DNA of 64,000 nucleotides from Serratia marcescens (GCA_015548865.1 JADMXW010000009.1:1-64000), one strand, 5' to 3'; positions 1 through 10,334 are shown, numbered from the stretch's first letter. Made by a program: numbers and translations. The notes: generated by a model from the sequence alone, not told the origin.

Positions 1-33
1 TTCAATCTGAGCCATGATCAAACTCTTCAATTT
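1..33 (-). rRNA. rrs: 16S ribosomal RNA, 5' end only
   Basis: The reverse complement of bases 7-33 reads AAATTGAAGAGTTTGATCAT followed by GGCTCAG, the 5' end of enterobacterial 16S rRNA. The gene runs off the left edge of the window. Its position next to clpB matches the rrnG locus of E. coli. Confidence 0.97.
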
Positions 34-192
34 AAAGTTTGATTTGCTTCTACTCGAGAAGCGATGCTCAAAGAATTATTACTGTTAGTCCGTAATGAAT
101 TAACTGTTGTTCACTCTTCAAGACTTTTATTTTTTAAGCCCGTAGGCTTTGCGATAAAGTCCTGTGAGTGCCCACACAGATTGTCTGATTAA

Positions 193-205
193 TTGTTAAA
201 GAGCG
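193..205 (-). promoter_or_regulatory. rrn leader boxA antitermination site
   Basis: The minus strand reads CGCTCTTTAACAA, one base different from the E. coli rrn boxA core TGCTCTTTAACAA. It lies about 160 nt upstream of the mature 16S 5' end, as expected for the NusB/S10 loading site in the leader. Confidence 0.85.
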
Positions 206-235
206 TTGCCACATCTACCGTGGCGCGGGCTGCGT

Positions 236-263
236 AATTTACGCTTTTCCGCTGAAAAGTCAA
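236..263 (-). promoter_or_regulatory. rrn P2 promoter
   Basis: On the minus strand TTGACT (-35) is followed after 16 bp by TAAATT (-10), about 110 bp downstream of P1. Sequence and spacing resemble rrnB P2. It serves the 16S gene at the left edge. Confidence 0.75.
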
Positions 264-354
264 GGCTAATTTTTCAATTTCGCGCTTAGCTTTCCGTTTT
301 ACTTCTTACCGTTACCACAACTGCGTGTCGCTGTTGCCGTGTCAGTGGAGGCGC

Positions 355-382
355 AGTATAGGGATTTCTCGCGCTCTGACAA
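355..382 (-). promoter_or_regulatory. rrn P1 promoter
   Basis: The minus strand has TTGTCA (-35), a 16 bp spacer and TATACT (-10). It is followed by GCGCC and CACTGACACGG, as in E. coli rrnB P1. An A/T-rich stretch upstream (about 385-420) is in the right place for an UP element. Confidence 0.9.
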
Positions 383-438
383 GGGCTAAATGAAAAAAAA
401 AATTCAAATGCTCATTTTTAACCCAAGGATACGATATT

Positions 439-469
439 AAAAAAGGCGACACACCTGTGTCGCCTTTTT
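439..469 (-). terminator. clpB rho-independent terminator
   Basis: A perfect GGCGACAC/GTGTCGCC hairpin is flanked by A and T runs on both sides, so it can work in both directions. It lies about 28 nt after the clpB stop codon and insulates clpB from the rrn promoter region. Confidence 0.85.
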
Positions 470-496
470 ATTTTATTAATAATAACAATATATTAA

Positions 497-3076
497 CTAC
501 TGCCTAGCAACAATGTGCTTATCTGCGCCATCAATATCCAAGGTTACGGGTTTGCCCGGAATCAACTTGCCCGAGAGGATCTCTTGAGCCAGCGGATTTT
601 CAATCTGCTGCTGGATAGCGCGTTTGAGCGGCCGGGCGCCGTAAACTGGATCGAATCCACTTAGTCCCAGTTGCTCAAGCGCAGCTTCTGTCATCGTGAC
701 CTGATAGCCGCGTTCTTCCAGACGTTTGTACAACCGTTGCAACTGAATACGCGCAATAGCCATGATGTGCGCTTGACCCAGAGGATGAAATACCACAACT
801 TCATCAATACGGTTGATAAATTCCGGACGGAATTGGTGGCTGACCACATCAAGTACCATATCGCGCATTCCGACATAATCCATCTCACCGAAATGTTCCT
901 GGATGAGATCAGAACCAAGGTTTGATGTCATTACAATAACCGTATTACGGAAATCCACCGTTCGGCCTTGCCCGTCAGTCAAACGTCCATCGTCGAGAAC
1001 CTGCAACAGAATGTTGAATACATCCGGATGCGCTTTCTCAACTTCATCAAGCAGGATCACCGAATAAGGTCGCCGCCGAACTGCTTCAGTGAGATATCCC
1101 CCTTCTTCATACCCCACGTATCCCGGAGGTGCGCCGACCAAACGAGACACTGAATGTTTTTCCATAAATTCAGACATATCGATACGCACCATCGCGTCAT
1201 CGCTATCGAATAAGAAGGAAGCCAGTGTTTTACACAGTTCGGTTTTACCCACCCCAGTCGGCCCCAGGAACAAGAACGACCCGATGGGACGGTTAGGATC
1301 AGAAAGCCCCGCACGACTGCGGCGGATGGAGTTCGCTACAGCATTAACCGCTTCGTTTTGTCCGATAACACGCGTATGCAACTCTTGCTCCATACGCAGC
1401 AACTTGTCACGTTCACTTTCCAACATGCGTGCAACGGGAATTCCGGTCCATCTTGCTAGCACTTCAGCAATTTCAGCATCAGTGACTTTATTGCGTAACA
1501 GGTGCATGGTTTTCCCTTCCACCTGCGTAGCCGCCGCTAACTGTTTTTCAAGCTCAGGCAAGCGCCCATACTGTAGCTCCGACATGCGCGCGAGATCTCC
1601 CTGGCGACGCGCCTGCTCCAGCTCTATTTTTGCTTGTTCCAATGCAGCCTTGATATTCTGCGTACCGCTAAGAGAGGCTTTTTCTGCTTTCCACTCTTCT
1701 TCAAGTTTGGAGTAGTCGCGTTCTTTCTGTTCAAGTTCCTCATTCAACAGAGATAACCGCTTTTGACTGGCCTCATCGGATTCTTTTTTCAGCGCCTGCT
1801 GTTCCAGTTTTAACTGGATAATGCGCCTGTCCAGGCGATCCAGCGATTCCGGTTTCGAATCCATCTGCATGCGAATGCTTGATGCCGCTTCATCAATCAA
1901 GTCGATTGCTTTATCTGGCAATTGCCTATCAGCAATATAGCGGTGCGATAACATGGCTGCCGCCACAATCGCCGGATCGGTGATCTGCACATGGTGGTGC
2001 AACTCATAACGCTCTTTGAGCCCACGCAGAATCGCAATGGTGTCCTCAACGTTCGGTTCAGCCACAAATACTTTTTGGAAACGGCGCTCCAGAGCAGCAT
2101 CTTTCTCAATATATTGTCGGTATTCGTTCAATGTCGTGGCACCGACACAATGTAATTCACCTCGCGCCAATGCTGGCTTCAACATATTACCCGCATCCAT
2201 AGCACCGTCAGCTTTGCCCGCGCCTACCATGGTATGAAGCTCATCAATAAACAGGATAACGCTGCCTTCTTGTTTGGCCAGATCGTTCAGCACACCTTTC
2301 AGACGTTCTTCGAATTCACCACGGTATTTGGCACCAGCAATCAGCGCCCCCATATCCAACGACAGAACGCGCTTGTTTTTGAGCCCTTCAGGCACTTCGC
2401 CGTTGACAATACGCTGCGCTAATCCTTCTACGATTGCCGTCTTCCCAACACCAGGCTCACCGATCAGCACAGGGTTATTTTTGGTGCGGCGTTGCAGTAC
2501 CTGAATGGTTCTGCGAATCTCTTCATCACGACCAATAACGGGATCCAATTTCCCTTGTTCTGCGCGCTCGGTTAAATCGATCGTGAATTTCTTTAGTGCT
2601 TGTCGCTGATCTTCCGCATTTTGATCGTTCACCTGCTCACCACCACGCACTTGGTCGATGGCTTTGGATATTGACTCTTTCGTTGCCCCCGCTCGCGCCA
2701 AGAGGTCGCTTAATGAGCCGCGAGTATCCAACGCCGCCAACAAAAACAGTTCAGAAGATATGAAGGCGTCACCACGCTTCTGCGCAATCTTGTCGCACAG
2801 ATTCAGGGTACGGACTAATTCATTGGAGGGTTGCACATCGCCATCAACCCCCTGCACCTGAGGTAAACGCGCGATGGCCTGTTCAATTTCAGTTTTCAGA
2901 CGAACAGCGTTTACACCTGCCGTGGTCAGCAACGGACTGACGGTACCGCCATCCTGCTGCAACAACGCACTCATGACATGCAAAGGGTCGATAAACTGAT
3001 GATCCTTGCCGAGCGCAAGAGATTGCGCATCCGCAAGGGCAAGCTGGAATTTATTGGTAAGACGATCCAGACGCAT
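497..3076 (-). CDS. clpB: ATP-dependent disaggregase ClpB
   Basis: Hexameric AAA+ chaperone that, with DnaK, extracts and refolds polypeptides from aggregates in the cytosol. The 859-residue product has the family's order: Clp N domain (about 1-145), first AAA+ module with Walker [11 protein letters not shown] near residue 205, the long coiled-coil middle domain (about 410-525), and a second AAA+ module with Walker [11 protein letters not shown] near 605 and Walker [15 protein letters not shown]. An ATG four codons upstream is open, but that ATG lies next to the GGAGG that serves the MRLDRL start, which also matches E. coli. The gene stands alone behind a sigma-32-like promoter. Confidence 0.98.
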   Translation of the reverse strand: MRLDRLTNKFQLALADAQSLALGKDHQFIDPLHVMSALLQQDGGTVSPLLTTAGVNAVRLKTEIEQAIARLPQVQGVDGDVQPSNELVRTLNLCDKIAQKRGDAFISSELFLLAALDTRGSLSDLLARAGATKESISKAIDQVRGGEQVNDQNAEDQRQALKKFTIDLTERAEQGKLDPVIGRDEEIRRTIQVLQRRTKNNPVLIGEPGVGKTAIVEGLAQRIVNGEVPEGLKNKRVLSLDMGALIAGAKYRGEFEERLKGVLNDLAKQEGSVILFIDELHTMVGAGKADGAMDAGNMLKPALARGELHCVGATTLNEYRQYIEKDAALERRFQKVFVAEPNVEDTIAILRGLKERYELHHHVQITDPAIVAAAMLSHRYIADRQLPDKAIDLIDEAASSIRMQMDSKPESLDRLDRRIIQLKLEQQALKKESDEASQKRLSLLNEELEQKERDYSKLEEEWKAEKASLSGTQNIKAALEQAKIELEQARRQGDLARMSELQYGRLPELEKQLAAATQVEGKTMHLLRNKVTDAEIAEVLARWTGIPVARMLESERDKLLRMEQELHTRVIGQNEAVNAVANSIRRSRAGLSDPNRPIGSFLFLGPTGVGKTELCKTLASFLFDSDDAMVRIDMSEFMEKHSVSRLVGAPPGYVGYEEGGYLTEAVRRRPYSVILLDEVEKAHPDVFNILLQVLDDGRLTDGQGRTVDFRNTVIVMTSNLGSDLIQEHFGEMDYVGMRDMVLDVVSHQFRPEFINRIDEVVVFHPLGQAHIMAIARIQLQRLYKRLEERGYQVTMTEAALEQLGLSGFDPVYGARPLKRAIQQQIENPLAQEILSGKLIPGKPVTLDIDGADKHIVARQ

Positions 3077-3116
3077 AACTCCTCCCATACATACTGGTCA
3101 AAATTGCTACTGGAGA

Positions 3117-3146
3117 TTAAATGAGGTCATCCCTCAAAATTTCAAG
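3117..3146 (-). promoter_or_regulatory. Heat-shock (sigma-32) promoter of clpB
   Basis: The minus strand reads CTTGAA (3141-3146), a 14 bp spacer, then CCTCATTTAA (3117-3126), close to the sigma-32 consensus CTTGAA/CCCCATnT. It starts about 40 bp upstream of the clpB start, as expected for a heat-shock gene. Confidence 0.8.
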
Positions 3147-3211
3147 ATTACTTTGCCAGTAATAATAGGAGAACTGCAGTTACTTGCCATGGATCGTCTT
3201 AATTCAGTAGG

Positions 3212-3946
3212 TTATATCACCCAGATTAAACTTGCCATACGACCAGTGGTTCCATCACGACGATACGAGAAAAATTTGTCGGCCTGAGTCACAGTACAGG
3301 CATCTCCACCAAAAATTTTCGTTACGCCTTGGGCCTGCAAGCGCAAACGAGCCAGTTGATAAATATCGGCAAGAAACTTGTTATCGTTAGCGATAAAAGC
3401 GTCTGCAGCAGCAGGGTTCTGTGCCATAAATGCTTCACGCACCTCGGGGCCGACTTCAAAGGCCTTCGGGCCAATCGCTGGCCCAAGCCACGCCATCACA
3501 GACGCTGCTGGGGAACGGAAGTGGTTTAAGGTCGCCTCCAGTACACCGGAACACAATCCGCGCCAACCAGCATGCGCAGCAGCCACCTCATCTCCACTAT
3601 CAGAGCAAAATAGCACAGGCAAACAGTCTGCCGTCATTACCGCACATACCAGCCCAGGTTTATTGGTATAGGCTGCATCACCGGTCAGTACGTCAGACGC
3701 AGGAGAATATAATGGAACGACCTGCGTTCCATGTACCTGGTTTAACCATTGTGGCATAGTCGGCAAATCAGCCAGCGTCACCAACCGCTGACGATTCGCT
3801 AAAACGGCCTCTGGCCTATCGCCCACATGCGCACCAAGATTCAGCGCATCATAGGGTATTTGACTAACGCCCCCTATTCTTGTGGTGCTACAGGCACGTA
3901 CACCGCGAGGTGCAGGCCAATCAGGTATTATCAATTCGCTCGTCAT
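3212..3946 (-). CDS. pgeF: Laccase-domain protein PgeF/YfiH
   Basis: Member of the DUF152 copper/zinc 'multicopper polyphenol oxidase' family. In E. coli it is known as a peptidoglycan editing factor that keeps L-serine out of the stem peptide; purine nucleoside activity is also reported for relatives. The 244-residue protein shows the family signatures CSTTRIGGVS, NLGAHVGDRPE, TADCLPVLF and AAHAGWRG, the last two supplying metal-binding Cys and His. The start is set at MTSELIIPDW because it aligns with the E. coli N terminus; an in-frame ATG seven codons upstream overlaps the end of rluD. It is cotranscribed with rluD. Confidence 0.93.
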   Translation of the reverse strand: MTSELIIPDWPAPRGVRACSTTRIGGVSQIPYDALNLGAHVGDRPEAVLANRQRLVTLADLPTMPQWLNQVHGTQVVPLYSPASDVLTGDAAYTNKPGLVCAVMTADCLPVLFCSDSGDEVAAAHAGWRGLCSGVLEATLNHFRSPAASVMAWLGPAIGPKAFEVGPEVREAFMAQNPAAADAFIANDNKFLADIYQLARLRLQAQGVTKIFGGDACTVTQADKFFSYRRDGTTGRMASLIWVI

Positions 3947-3956
3947 CAGCCCCACA

Positions 3957-4934
3957 TCACCAGTCATATTGATCTTTGAACGCTTCTGCGTCCGCTTTTA
4001 GTACCTCAACCAAATCGACCATATCTTGTGGCAATGGCGCATGCCACTCCATTTCAATCCCACTGATAGGATGATAGAGGCGTAGCATGGTGGCATGTAA
4101 CGCCTGACGATCGAACGTGCGCAGTGCGGTTACCAGTTCCTCTGATGCCCCTTTAGGCAAACGAGGACGGCCACCATAAAGTTGATCTCCCACCAGCGGA
4201 TGGTTGATATGCGCCATATGAACACGAATCTGGTGCGTACGTCCCGTTTCAAGGCGCAGGCGTAAGCGCGTGTGATTACGAAAATGCTCCATAATTCGGT
4301 AATGTGTGACCGCTGGTTTTCCCATTGGATGCACCGACATGTGGGTGCGTTTTGTGGGATGGCGACTCATCGGTTCATTTACTGTACCGCCAGCCGTCAT
4401 GCGTCCAATAGCAACAGCCTCATATTCACGCGTGATTTCACGAGCCTGAAGTGACTCCACCAGCCGAGTTTGTGCAGGCACGGTTTTCGCTACGACCATC
4501 AATCCCGTAGTGTCTTTATCAAGACGGTGCACAATGCCCGCACGCGGTACATCGGCAATGGCCGGAAAATGGTGCAACAGTGCGTTCAGCACAGTACCGT
4601 CTGGATTGCCCGCACCAGGGTGAACCACCAGATCGCGCGGCTTATTGATCACCAGAATATCTTGATCTTCATAAACAATATCCAGTGCGATCTCTTGTGC
4701 TTCCCAGCGAACCTCTTCATCGATCAAGGCATCAATCGTAATGGCTTCACCGCCGAGCACTTTCTCTTTTGGCTTATTTATCACATTGCCGTTAATCTGT
4801 ACCCGATCGTCCAAGATCCATTCTTTTATACGAGAACGTGAATAATCAGGGAACAATTCGGCCAAAGCCTGATCTAACCGTTGACCGAGTTGAGACTCAG
4901 CCACCGTTGCGGTGAGTTGTACTTGTTGTGCCAT
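3957..4934 (-). CDS. rluD: 23S rRNA pseudouridine(1911/1915/1917) synthase RluD
   Basis: Makes the three pseudouridines of helix 69 of 23S rRNA. The 325-residue product has an N-terminal S4 RNA-binding domain (about 18-80) and the RluA-type catalytic core with motif HRLDKDTTGL, the catalytic Asp being residue 139 as in E. coli (326 residues). Its end lies 10 bp before the chosen pgeF start, and the pair probably forms one operon. It is divergent from bamD. Confidence 0.97.
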   Translation of the reverse strand: MAQQVQLTATVAESQLGQRLDQALAELFPDYSRSRIKEWILDDRVQINGNVINKPKEKVLGGEAITIDALIDEEVRWEAQEIALDIVYEDQDILVINKPRDLVVHPGAGNPDGTVLNALLHHFPAIADVPRAGIVHRLDKDTTGLMVVAKTVPAQTRLVESLQAREITREYEAVAIGRMTAGGTVNEPMSRHPTKRTHMSVHPMGKPAVTHYRIMEHFRNHTRLRLRLETGRTHQIRVHMAHINHPLVGDQLYGGRPRLPKGASEELVTALRTFDRQALHATMLRLYHPISGIEMEWHAPLPQDMVDLVEVLKADAEAFKDQYDW

Positions 4935-5067
4935 AGTTGCAGCTTCTTCGTTAACGTTGGGTTTTCGCGGCGATGCCGTTTAAAATAATGTACTATTGTA
5001 GCTGGTCTTACCCGGGAGCTTAACGGCCAGTCTCCCGGCATAACACTCTGAGGATAATCAAAACGTT

Positions 5068-5802
5068 ATGATGCGTATGAAATATCTGGTGGCTGCAGCC
5101 ACGTTGAGCCTGGCGCTGGCGGGTTGCTCCAGCAACTCCAAGGATACAGTTCCCGACAGCCCGCCTTCTGAAATTTATGCTACCGCTCAACAAAAATTGC
5201 AGGACGGTAACTTTAAAGCAGCAATCACACAGTTGGAAGCACTGGATAACCGATATCCTTTTGGGCCCTATTCTCAGCAAGTGCAGCTTGACCTGATTTA
5301 CGCTTATTACAAATCAGCAGAATTGGCGATGGCACAAGCCTCCATCGACCGCTTCCTGCGCCTTAACCCTACTCACCCGAGCGTGGACTATGTCCTGTAT
5401 ATGCGTGGTTTAACCAACATGGCCCAGGATGATAGCTCACTTCAGGGATTCTTCGGCGTTGACCGTTCAGATCGCGACCCGCAATATGCTCGCGCAGCTT
5501 TTCGCGACTTCCGCCAGTTGTTACAGGCTTATCCTCGCAGCCAGTTTGCCACGGATGCTGGCAAACGTCTGGTATTCTTGAGAGAACGTTTGGCTAAATA
5601 TGAACTTTCAGTGGCTGAATATTACACCAAACGAGGTGCCTACGTCGCGGTTGTTAACCGTGTAGAGCAAATGATGCGTGATTTCCCGGAGACACAAGCG
5701 ACGAAAAGAGCGCTTCCGTTGATGGAAAATGCCTATCGAGAACTCCGATTGCTCGGCCAGGCTGATAAAGTTGCGAAAATTGTCGAGGCTAACCCAGCTT
5801 AA
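5068..5802 (+). CDS. bamD: Outer-membrane assembly lipoprotein BamD
   Basis: Essential lipoprotein of the BAM complex, which folds beta-barrel proteins into the outer membrane. The 244-residue product starts with a type II signal peptide ending in LALAGC, so Cys20 is the lipidated residue. Five TPR-like repeats follow, including the conserved block [20 protein letters not shown]. Length and sequence match E. coli BamD (245). An AGGA lies 13 nt before the chosen ATG; the ATGATGCGTATG start has three possible Met codons. Confidence 0.97.
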   Translation: MMRMKYLVAAATLSLALAGCSSNSKDTVPDSPPSEIYATAQQKLQDGNFKAAITQLEALDNRYPFGPYSQQVQLDLIYAYYKSAELAMAQASIDRFLRLNPTHPSVDYVLYMRGLTNMAQDDSSLQGFFGVDRSDRDPQYARAAFRDFRQLLQAYPRSQFATDAGKRLVFLRERLAKYELSVAEYYTKRGAYVAVVNRVEQMMRDFPETQATKRALPLMENAYRELRLLGQADKVAKIVEANPA

Positions 5803-5841
5803 CGGGAAAGTCTGTGCGGCACTCAACGACGCACACACATA

Positions 5842-5873
5842 AAAAAACGGCAACGTGAGTTTGCCGTTTTTTT
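5842..5873 (+). terminator. bamD rho-independent terminator
   Basis: The hairpin AACGGCAA/TTTGCCGTT is followed by seven T residues, about 40 nt after the bamD stop. Confidence 0.9.
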
Positions 5874-6157
5874 ATTCGAACGTCTAATATTTCATCGCCT
5901 AGGCTATTCCAGCATCTAAACAATGTCCGAGAGCAATCCCGCCACAGACCTTGTTTGGACGCTATCGATCTCATTGATAATGCCACCGGATGCATCAAGC
6001 CTCAAGCCTTCTGTCACGCTTCCTCAATACGCTTCACAAATTGCAACGCTGTCATCCGACCAGCCAATAAAAAGTGATCTAAATCACGATTTTTATCCCG
6101 TTTCCGGCTATGCTGAAATTATCCAAGTAGGACGGCAAAAGCAGAGAGGTATGTCAT
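5874..6157. other. Intergenic region bamD-raiA
   Basis: No gene is supported here. Open frames on either strand lack a ribosome binding site and recognisable sequence. The right part holds the CRP site and promoter of raiA. Confidence 0.6.
6073..6114 (+). promoter_or_regulatory. CRP site and promoter of raiA
   Basis: AGTGATCTAAATCACG (6073-6088) is a near-perfect TGTGA-N6-TCACA palindrome. A TATGCT -10 element lies at 6109-6114. A start about 7 nt downstream would put the CRP centre near -41, the class II activator position. The spacing is seen; binding is inferred. Confidence 0.65.
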
Positions 6158-6487
6158 ATGACGATCAACATTACCAGTAAGCAAATGGAAATTACCCCCG
6201 CAATACGTCAACATGTCGAAGACCGTCTAACCAAGCTGGATAAGTGGCAAACTCACCTGATTAACCCGCATATTATTTTATCTAAAGAGCCTGTGGGTTT
6301 TGTTGCCGACGCGACCATCAGCACACCCAATGGTCCCTTGGTTGCCAGCGCCAAGCATGAGGATATGTACGCTGCCATTAATGAGCTGCTCGCCAAACTG
6401 GAGCGCCAACTGAACAAGATGCAGCATAAAGGAGAAGCGCGCCGGGCAACTACAGGAGCCAAAGACGCCAACATTGAGTTGTCATAA
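6158..6487 (+). CDS. raiA: Ribosome-associated inhibitor RaiA (protein Y)
   Basis: Binds the 30S decoding region in stationary phase or cold shock, blocks translation and limits 100S dimer formation. The 109-residue product matches E. coli RaiA closely from [20 protein letters not shown] to KGEARRA, with the usual beta-alpha-beta fold. The C-terminal tail is shorter than the acidic E. coli tail (113 residues). AGAGAGG lies 8 nt before the ATG. Single-gene unit with its own terminator. Confidence 0.97.
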   Translation: MTINITSKQMEITPAIRQHVEDRLTKLDKWQTHLINPHIILSKEPVGFVADATISTPNGPLVASAKHEDMYAAINELLAKLERQLNKMQHKGEARRATTGAKDANIELS

Positions 6488-6518
6488 CCTGAACACTCAG
6501 CTTAACCTGTAGCCAACA

Positions 6519-6545
6519 ACGCGCCATAAGGGCGCGTTTTTGTTT
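6519..6545 (+). terminator. raiA rho-independent terminator
   Basis: The hairpin CGCGCC/GGGCGCG with an ATAA loop is followed by five T residues, about 30 nt after raiA. Confidence 0.88.
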
Positions 6546-6573
6546 CCTGATGCAATAACCTTTCGCTTTTTAG

Positions 6574-6602
6574 TTGACAGAACGAAAAGCCAACAGTTAC
6601 TT
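6574..6602 (+). promoter_or_regulatory. pheLA promoter
   Basis: A perfect -35 TTGACA is separated by 17 bp from a weak -10 TTACTT. It lies about 50 nt upstream of the phenylalanine leader peptide, as in the E. coli pheA operon. Confidence 0.65.
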
Positions 6603-6652
6603 TATTCTGGTATATTTACACCATGAAAGCGCAAATGCTTAACAGGTAGCAC

Positions 6653-6700
6653 ATGAGCAACACACCGTTTTTCTTCGTATTCTTTTTTACCTTCCCCTGA
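6653..6700 (+). CDS. pheL: pheA operon leader peptide
   Basis: Fifteen codons encode MSNTPFFFVFFFTFP, with seven Phe, almost the same as E. coli PheL. Ribosome stalling at Phe codons when charged tRNA-Phe is scarce senses the need for phenylalanine. The gene ends in TGA and is followed at once by the attenuator RNA. Confidence 0.95.
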   Translation: MSNTPFFFVFFFTFP

Positions 6701-6774
6701 TTGGGAGGCGATTCGTCATATTGAAAGAATACGAAGACGAACCAGAAAGCCTCCTGAATCAGGGGGCTTTTTTT
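6674..6774 (+). terminator. pheA transcription attenuator
   Basis: Three elements can be read. TTCGTATTCTTT (6674-6685), inside pheL, pairs perfectly over 12 bases with AAAGAATACGAA (6724-6735). GGGAGGC (6703-6709) can pair with GCCTCC (6749-6754) as antiterminator. AAGCCTCC/GGGGGCTT followed by a T run (6744-6774) is the terminator. A ribosome stalled on the Phe codons covers the first arm and favours antitermination. Confidence 0.92.
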
Positions 6775-6831
6775 ATGCGCAGATTTCTATACGCACCGTT
6801 TCAATAAAAAGAGTTTACAGGTAACACAACC

Positions 6832-7989
6832 ATGACAGACAGCCCTTTACTGGCCTTACGTGAGCGCATCAGCGCATTGGATTTAAAGCTGCTAGAGTTA
6901 CTGGCCGAGCGGCGTGAGTTGGCTCTGGAAGTGGCACGAGCAAAACTACATACACATCGTCCTATTCGCGACAAAGAGCGTGAAAGGGATCTTCTGGATA
7001 AACTCATCGACGCAGCAAAACCGCATCATCTTGATGGACACTACATTACGCGCCTGTTTCAACTGATTATCGAAGATTCGGTACTGACTCAACAGGCGCT
7101 GCTGCAACATCATCTTAACCCCACCGGATCCCACTCAGCACGCATCGCCTTTCTCGGCCCTAAGGGTTCCTATTCACATCTGGCTGCACGGCAATATGCC
7201 GCTCGACATTTTGAACAGTTAGTTGAATGCGGCTGCCAGAAGTTTCAGGATATTTTCTCAATGGTTGAAACTGGCCAAGCAGATTACGGTGTGCTCCCCA
7301 TTGAAAACACCACATCAGGTGCAATCAATGACGTGTACGATTTGCTTCAGCATACTGGGTTGTCAATTGTGGGTGAACTCACCCATCCGATCGATCATTG
7401 TGTGCTGGTTGCTACTGATACTGATTTGAGCCAAATTACCACTGTCTACAGTCATCCCCAACCCTTCCAACAATGCAGCCATTTTATTCAGCGCTACCCT
7501 CAGTGGAAAATTGAGTACTGTGAAAGCACCGCCGCAGCAATGGAAAAGGTTGCAGCGTTAAATTCTCCCCATGCAGCAGCATTGGGCAGCGAAGCCGGCG
7601 GATTACTTTATCAACTGCGGGTACTGGAGCATAACCTGGCCAATCAGGCACAAAACACCACCCGTTTTATCGTTCTGGCGCGTAAACCGATTGATGTTTC
7701 AGAGCAAGTCCCGGCCAAAACGACCTTAATCATGGCGACAGGCCAACAATCAGGTGCTTTGGTTGAAGCCCTGCTGGTACTGCGCGAACACGGCATCATT
7801 ATGACAAAACTGGAGTCTCGCCCGATTTACGGCAACCCTTGGGAAGAGATGTTTTATATCGATGTGCAAGCTAACTTGCGTGGAGACGCATTACAAAAAG
7901 CATTGCGAGAGTTGGCAGGCATTACGCGCTCACTGAAAGTACTCGGCTGCTACCCAAGCGAGAACGTCGTCCCCGTTGAGATGCACTGA
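6832..7989 (+). CDS. pheA: Bifunctional chorismate mutase/prephenate dehydratase
   Basis: Converts chorismate to prephenate and then to phenylpyruvate, the committed branch to phenylalanine. The 385-residue protein has an AroQ-type mutase domain (about 1-90), a dehydratase domain (about 104-285) with the catalytic NTTRF motif at 275-279, and a C-terminal ACT domain whose GAL (308-310) and ESRP (328-331) motifs bind Phe for feedback inhibition. Length equals that of E. coli PheA (386). Expression is controlled by the pheL attenuator immediately upstream. Convergent with tyrA. Confidence 0.98.
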   Translation: MTDSPLLALRERISALDLKLLELLAERRELALEVARAKLHTHRPIRDKERERDLLDKLIDAAKPHHLDGHYITRLFQLIIEDSVLTQQALLQHHLNPTGSHSARIAFLGPKGSYSHLAARQYAARHFEQLVECGCQKFQDIFSMVETGQADYGVLPIENTTSGAINDVYDLLQHTGLSIVGELTHPIDHCVLVATDTDLSQITTVYSHPQPFQQCSHFIQRYPQWKIEYCESTAAAMEKVAALNSPHAAALGSEAGGLLYQLRVLEHNLANQAQNTTRFIVLARKPIDVSEQVPAKTTLIMATGQQSGALVEALLVLREHGIIMTKLESRPIYGNPWEEMFYIDVQANLRGDALQKALRELAGITRSLKVLGCYPSENVVPVEMH

Positions 7990-7996
7990 GTTTAGT

Positions 7997-8020
7997 GCTC
8001 CCAGCCCCACAGCTGGGAGC
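7997..8020. terminator. Hairpin between convergent pheA and tyrA
   Basis: GCTCCCAGC/GCTGGGAGC forms a perfect 9 bp stem with a 6-base loop between the two stop codons. There is no good T run on either side, so it is a weak or factor-assisted terminator, or an end-stabilising structure. Confidence 0.55.
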
Positions 8021-8034
8021 GCAGTCTCTGATAT

Positions 8035-9156
8035 TTAGATGCGACTGTCGTTCGCCTGTTTCAGCAAGGCTCGGCTTTCCACCTGAAAACGTTGGGCGTA
8101 ATCGCCAAACCAGTGTTCTACTTTCTTGAAACTGGCAATAAATGCCGCTTTATCTTTGCTTTCCAGTAACGCAATCGCTTCGCCAAAACGGGCATAATAG
8201 CGTTTGATTAGCGCCAAATTATTTTCTGATGACATGATAATGTCAGCATAGAGTTGCGGATCTTGCGCGAACAATCTCCCGACCATTACCAACTCCAGCC
8301 GGTAAATGGGTGAAGAGAGCGCAAGCAGTTGTTCAAGCTGAACATTCTCCTCTGCCAAATGCAATCCATAGGCAAAAGTGGCAAAGTGACGTAACGCCTG
8401 AATAAACATCATGTTTTGATCGTGTTCAACAGCGCTGATGCGGTGCAGTCGTGCTCCCCATACTTGAATTTGCTCCAACAACCATTGGTAAGCTTCAGGC
8501 TGGCGACCATCACAATAAACCACGACTTGCTTAGCAAGGCTACCACTGTCCGGTCCGAACATCGGATGTAAACCCACGACCGGACCGGAATGTGCTGCCA
8601 GCATCGCCTGCAACGGCCCATTTTTCACCGAGGCCAGATCCACCAGAATGCAGTCCTCTGGCAGACGCGGCAGTTGCGCAATGACCTGCTCAGTAATATG
8701 GATTGGCACACTCACGATCACCATGCCAGCATCCGCCAACAGGTGCTCAGCCTGAGGCCAATCCTCTTTTTCCAGCAGCCTTACCTCATAACCGGATAAA
8801 CGCAGCATTTTTTCAAACAGGCGTCCCATCTGCCCACGTCCACCCACAATCACCACCGGCCGCAATTGAGGGCAAAGCGTCTTGAACCCTTTGTCATTTT
8901 CACTGGCATAGGATTCTCTCATCACCCGGCGCAGAACGTCCTCAATAAGATCCGCTGGCACGTTGAGGGCTTCGGCTTCCTGACGACGAGAACGCAGCAT
9001 CGCAGCTTCGCGATCGGGAGCATAGATAGGGAGACCATAGCGGCTTTTTACTTCCCCGACTTCTGCCACTAATGCCAACCGGCGTGCCAATAAGTCAAGC
9101 AACGCCTTATCCACCTCGTCAATCTGATCCCGCAACGCGGTCAGTTCTGCAACCAT
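8035..9156 (-). CDS. tyrA: Bifunctional chorismate mutase/prephenate dehydrogenase
   Basis: Converts chorismate to prephenate and oxidises it to 4-hydroxyphenylpyruvate for tyrosine. The 373-residue product (same length as E. coli) has an N-terminal mutase domain (about 1-90), a Rossmann fold starting at [11 protein letters not shown] (101-111) that binds NAD, and His197 in [10 protein letters not shown], the catalytic His of the dehydrogenase. It follows aroF by 6 bp in an aroF-tyrA operon, as in E. coli. Confidence 0.98.
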   Translation of the reverse strand: MVAELTALRDQIDEVDKALLDLLARRLALVAEVGEVKSRYGLPIYAPDREAAMLRSRRQEAEALNVPADLIEDVLRRVMRESYASENDKGFKTLCPQLRPVVIVGGRGQMGRLFEKMLRLSGYEVRLLEKEDWPQAEHLLADAGMVIVSVPIHITEQVIAQLPRLPEDCILVDLASVKNGPLQAMLAAHSGPVVGLHPMFGPDSGSLAKQVVVYCDGRQPEAYQWLLEQIQVWGARLHRISAVEHDQNMMFIQALRHFATFAYGLHLAEENVQLEQLLALSSPIYRLELVMVGRLFAQDPQLYADIIMSSENNLALIKRYYARFGEAIALLESKDKAAFIASFKKVEHWFGDYAQRFQVESRALLKQANDSRI

Positions 9157-9162
9157 GTTCTG

Positions 9163-10236
9163 TTATTCTCCCAACGATGAACGGCGTACCGCTCCGAGCT
9201 CCTGATGCACCGATCTCAGCAAGGAATCGGTGCTTTCCCAATTAATACATGCATCCGTAACCGATACACCATAACGCATTGCGGCTCGCGGTTGCTCTGA
9301 TGATTGATTGCCTTCGTGAATGTGGCTTTCCAACATCATACCGATGATAGAACGGTTACCGGCCTTAATTTGCTCGACGATAGATGACACCACCTGAGGT
9401 TGACGCCGGTAATCTTTATTCGAATTACCATGGCTGCAATCTATCATGAGTGAAGGCGTTAAGCCCGCTGCCAGCATCTGTTTTTCACATTCCGCAACGT
9501 CTTCTGCGCTGTAGTTTGGTCGCTTGCCGCCACGCAGGATGACATGGCCATCGCTGTTGCCCTGGGTTTGCAACAGGCACACCTGGCCAGTTTGATTAAT
9601 ACCGACAAAACGGTGCGGCATTGCTGCTGCTTTCATCGCATTAATAGCAGTGCCCAAGCTACCATCGGTACCATTTTTGAAACCCACAGGCATGGAGAGA
9701 CCAGAAGCCATTTCGCGGTGCGTCTGTGATTCGGTGGTGCGCGCGCCAATCGCTGACCAACTGAACAGATCGCCCAAATATTGCGGGCTGTTGGGATCAA
9801 GCGCTTCTGTTGCCAAAGGTAGCCCCATGTTCACCAGGTTCAGTAACAACTCACGCGCAATATGTAAACCCGCCTCCACGTCAAATGAACCATCCATGTA
9901 GGGGTCGTTAATGAGCCCCTTCCAACCGACCGTCGTACGCGGTTTTTCAAAGTAGACACGCATTACGATGTACAACCGATCGCTCAATTCGGCTGAAAGC
10001 GCATGTAGACGGCGAGCATACTCCAACGCAGCATCTGTGTCATGAATGGAACAGGGTCCACACACCACCAACAAACGGTTATCACGACCATGAATGATAT
10101 CGGAAATGGTGCGACGGGCTGCCGCAATCGCCACTTCTTCTTGCACGTTGAGCGGAAATTTCGTTTTGAGCTCATCTGGCGTAATCAGTATCTGTTCGTC
10201 GGCGATATTAATATTGTTGAGCGAATCTTTTTGCAT
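9163..10236 (-). CDS. aroF: 3-deoxy-7-phosphoheptulonate synthase, Tyr-sensitive
   Basis: Condenses phosphoenolpyruvate and erythrose 4-phosphate into DAHP, the first step of aromatic amino acid synthesis. The 357-residue product begins MQKDSLNN, like E. coli AroF (356), and carries the class I DAHP synthase blocks CGPCSIHD, MRVYFEKPRTTVGWKGLIND and DCSHGNSNKDYRRQP. The start follows an AGGA by about 8 nt; upstream in-frame codons lack E. coli counterparts. Operon with tyrA and residue Asn8 support the tyrosine-inhibited isozyme. Likely repressed by TyrR. Confidence 0.96.
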   Translation of the reverse strand: MQKDSLNNINIADEQILITPDELKTKFPLNVQEEVAIAAARRTISDIIHGRDNRLLVVCGPCSIHDTDAALEYARRLHALSAELSDRLYIVMRVYFEKPRTTVGWKGLINDPYMDGSFDVEAGLHIARELLLNLVNMGLPLATEALDPNSPQYLGDLFSWSAIGARTTESQTHREMASGLSMPVGFKNGTDGSLGTAINAMKAAAMPHRFVGINQTGQVCLLQTQGNSDGHVILRGGKRPNYSAEDVAECEKQMLAAGLTPSLMIDCSHGNSNKDYRRQPQVVSSIVEQIKAGNRSIIGMMLESHIHEGNQSSEQPRAAMRYGVSVTDACINWESTDSLLRSVHQELGAVRRSSLGE

Positions 10237-10334
10237 GTTCATTTTCCTGGACAGTTCTTGAGTAGCGTAGCGTGCTATCCGCCGCCACATTGATTTCAAG
10301 ATACCACACATCGTAAAGATTTCAATCCACATGC

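Noticed and set aside
1089-1715. 208-codon plus-strand open frame inside clpB
   Set aside because: Antisense shadow, Ser/Arg-rich composition typical of complement reading.
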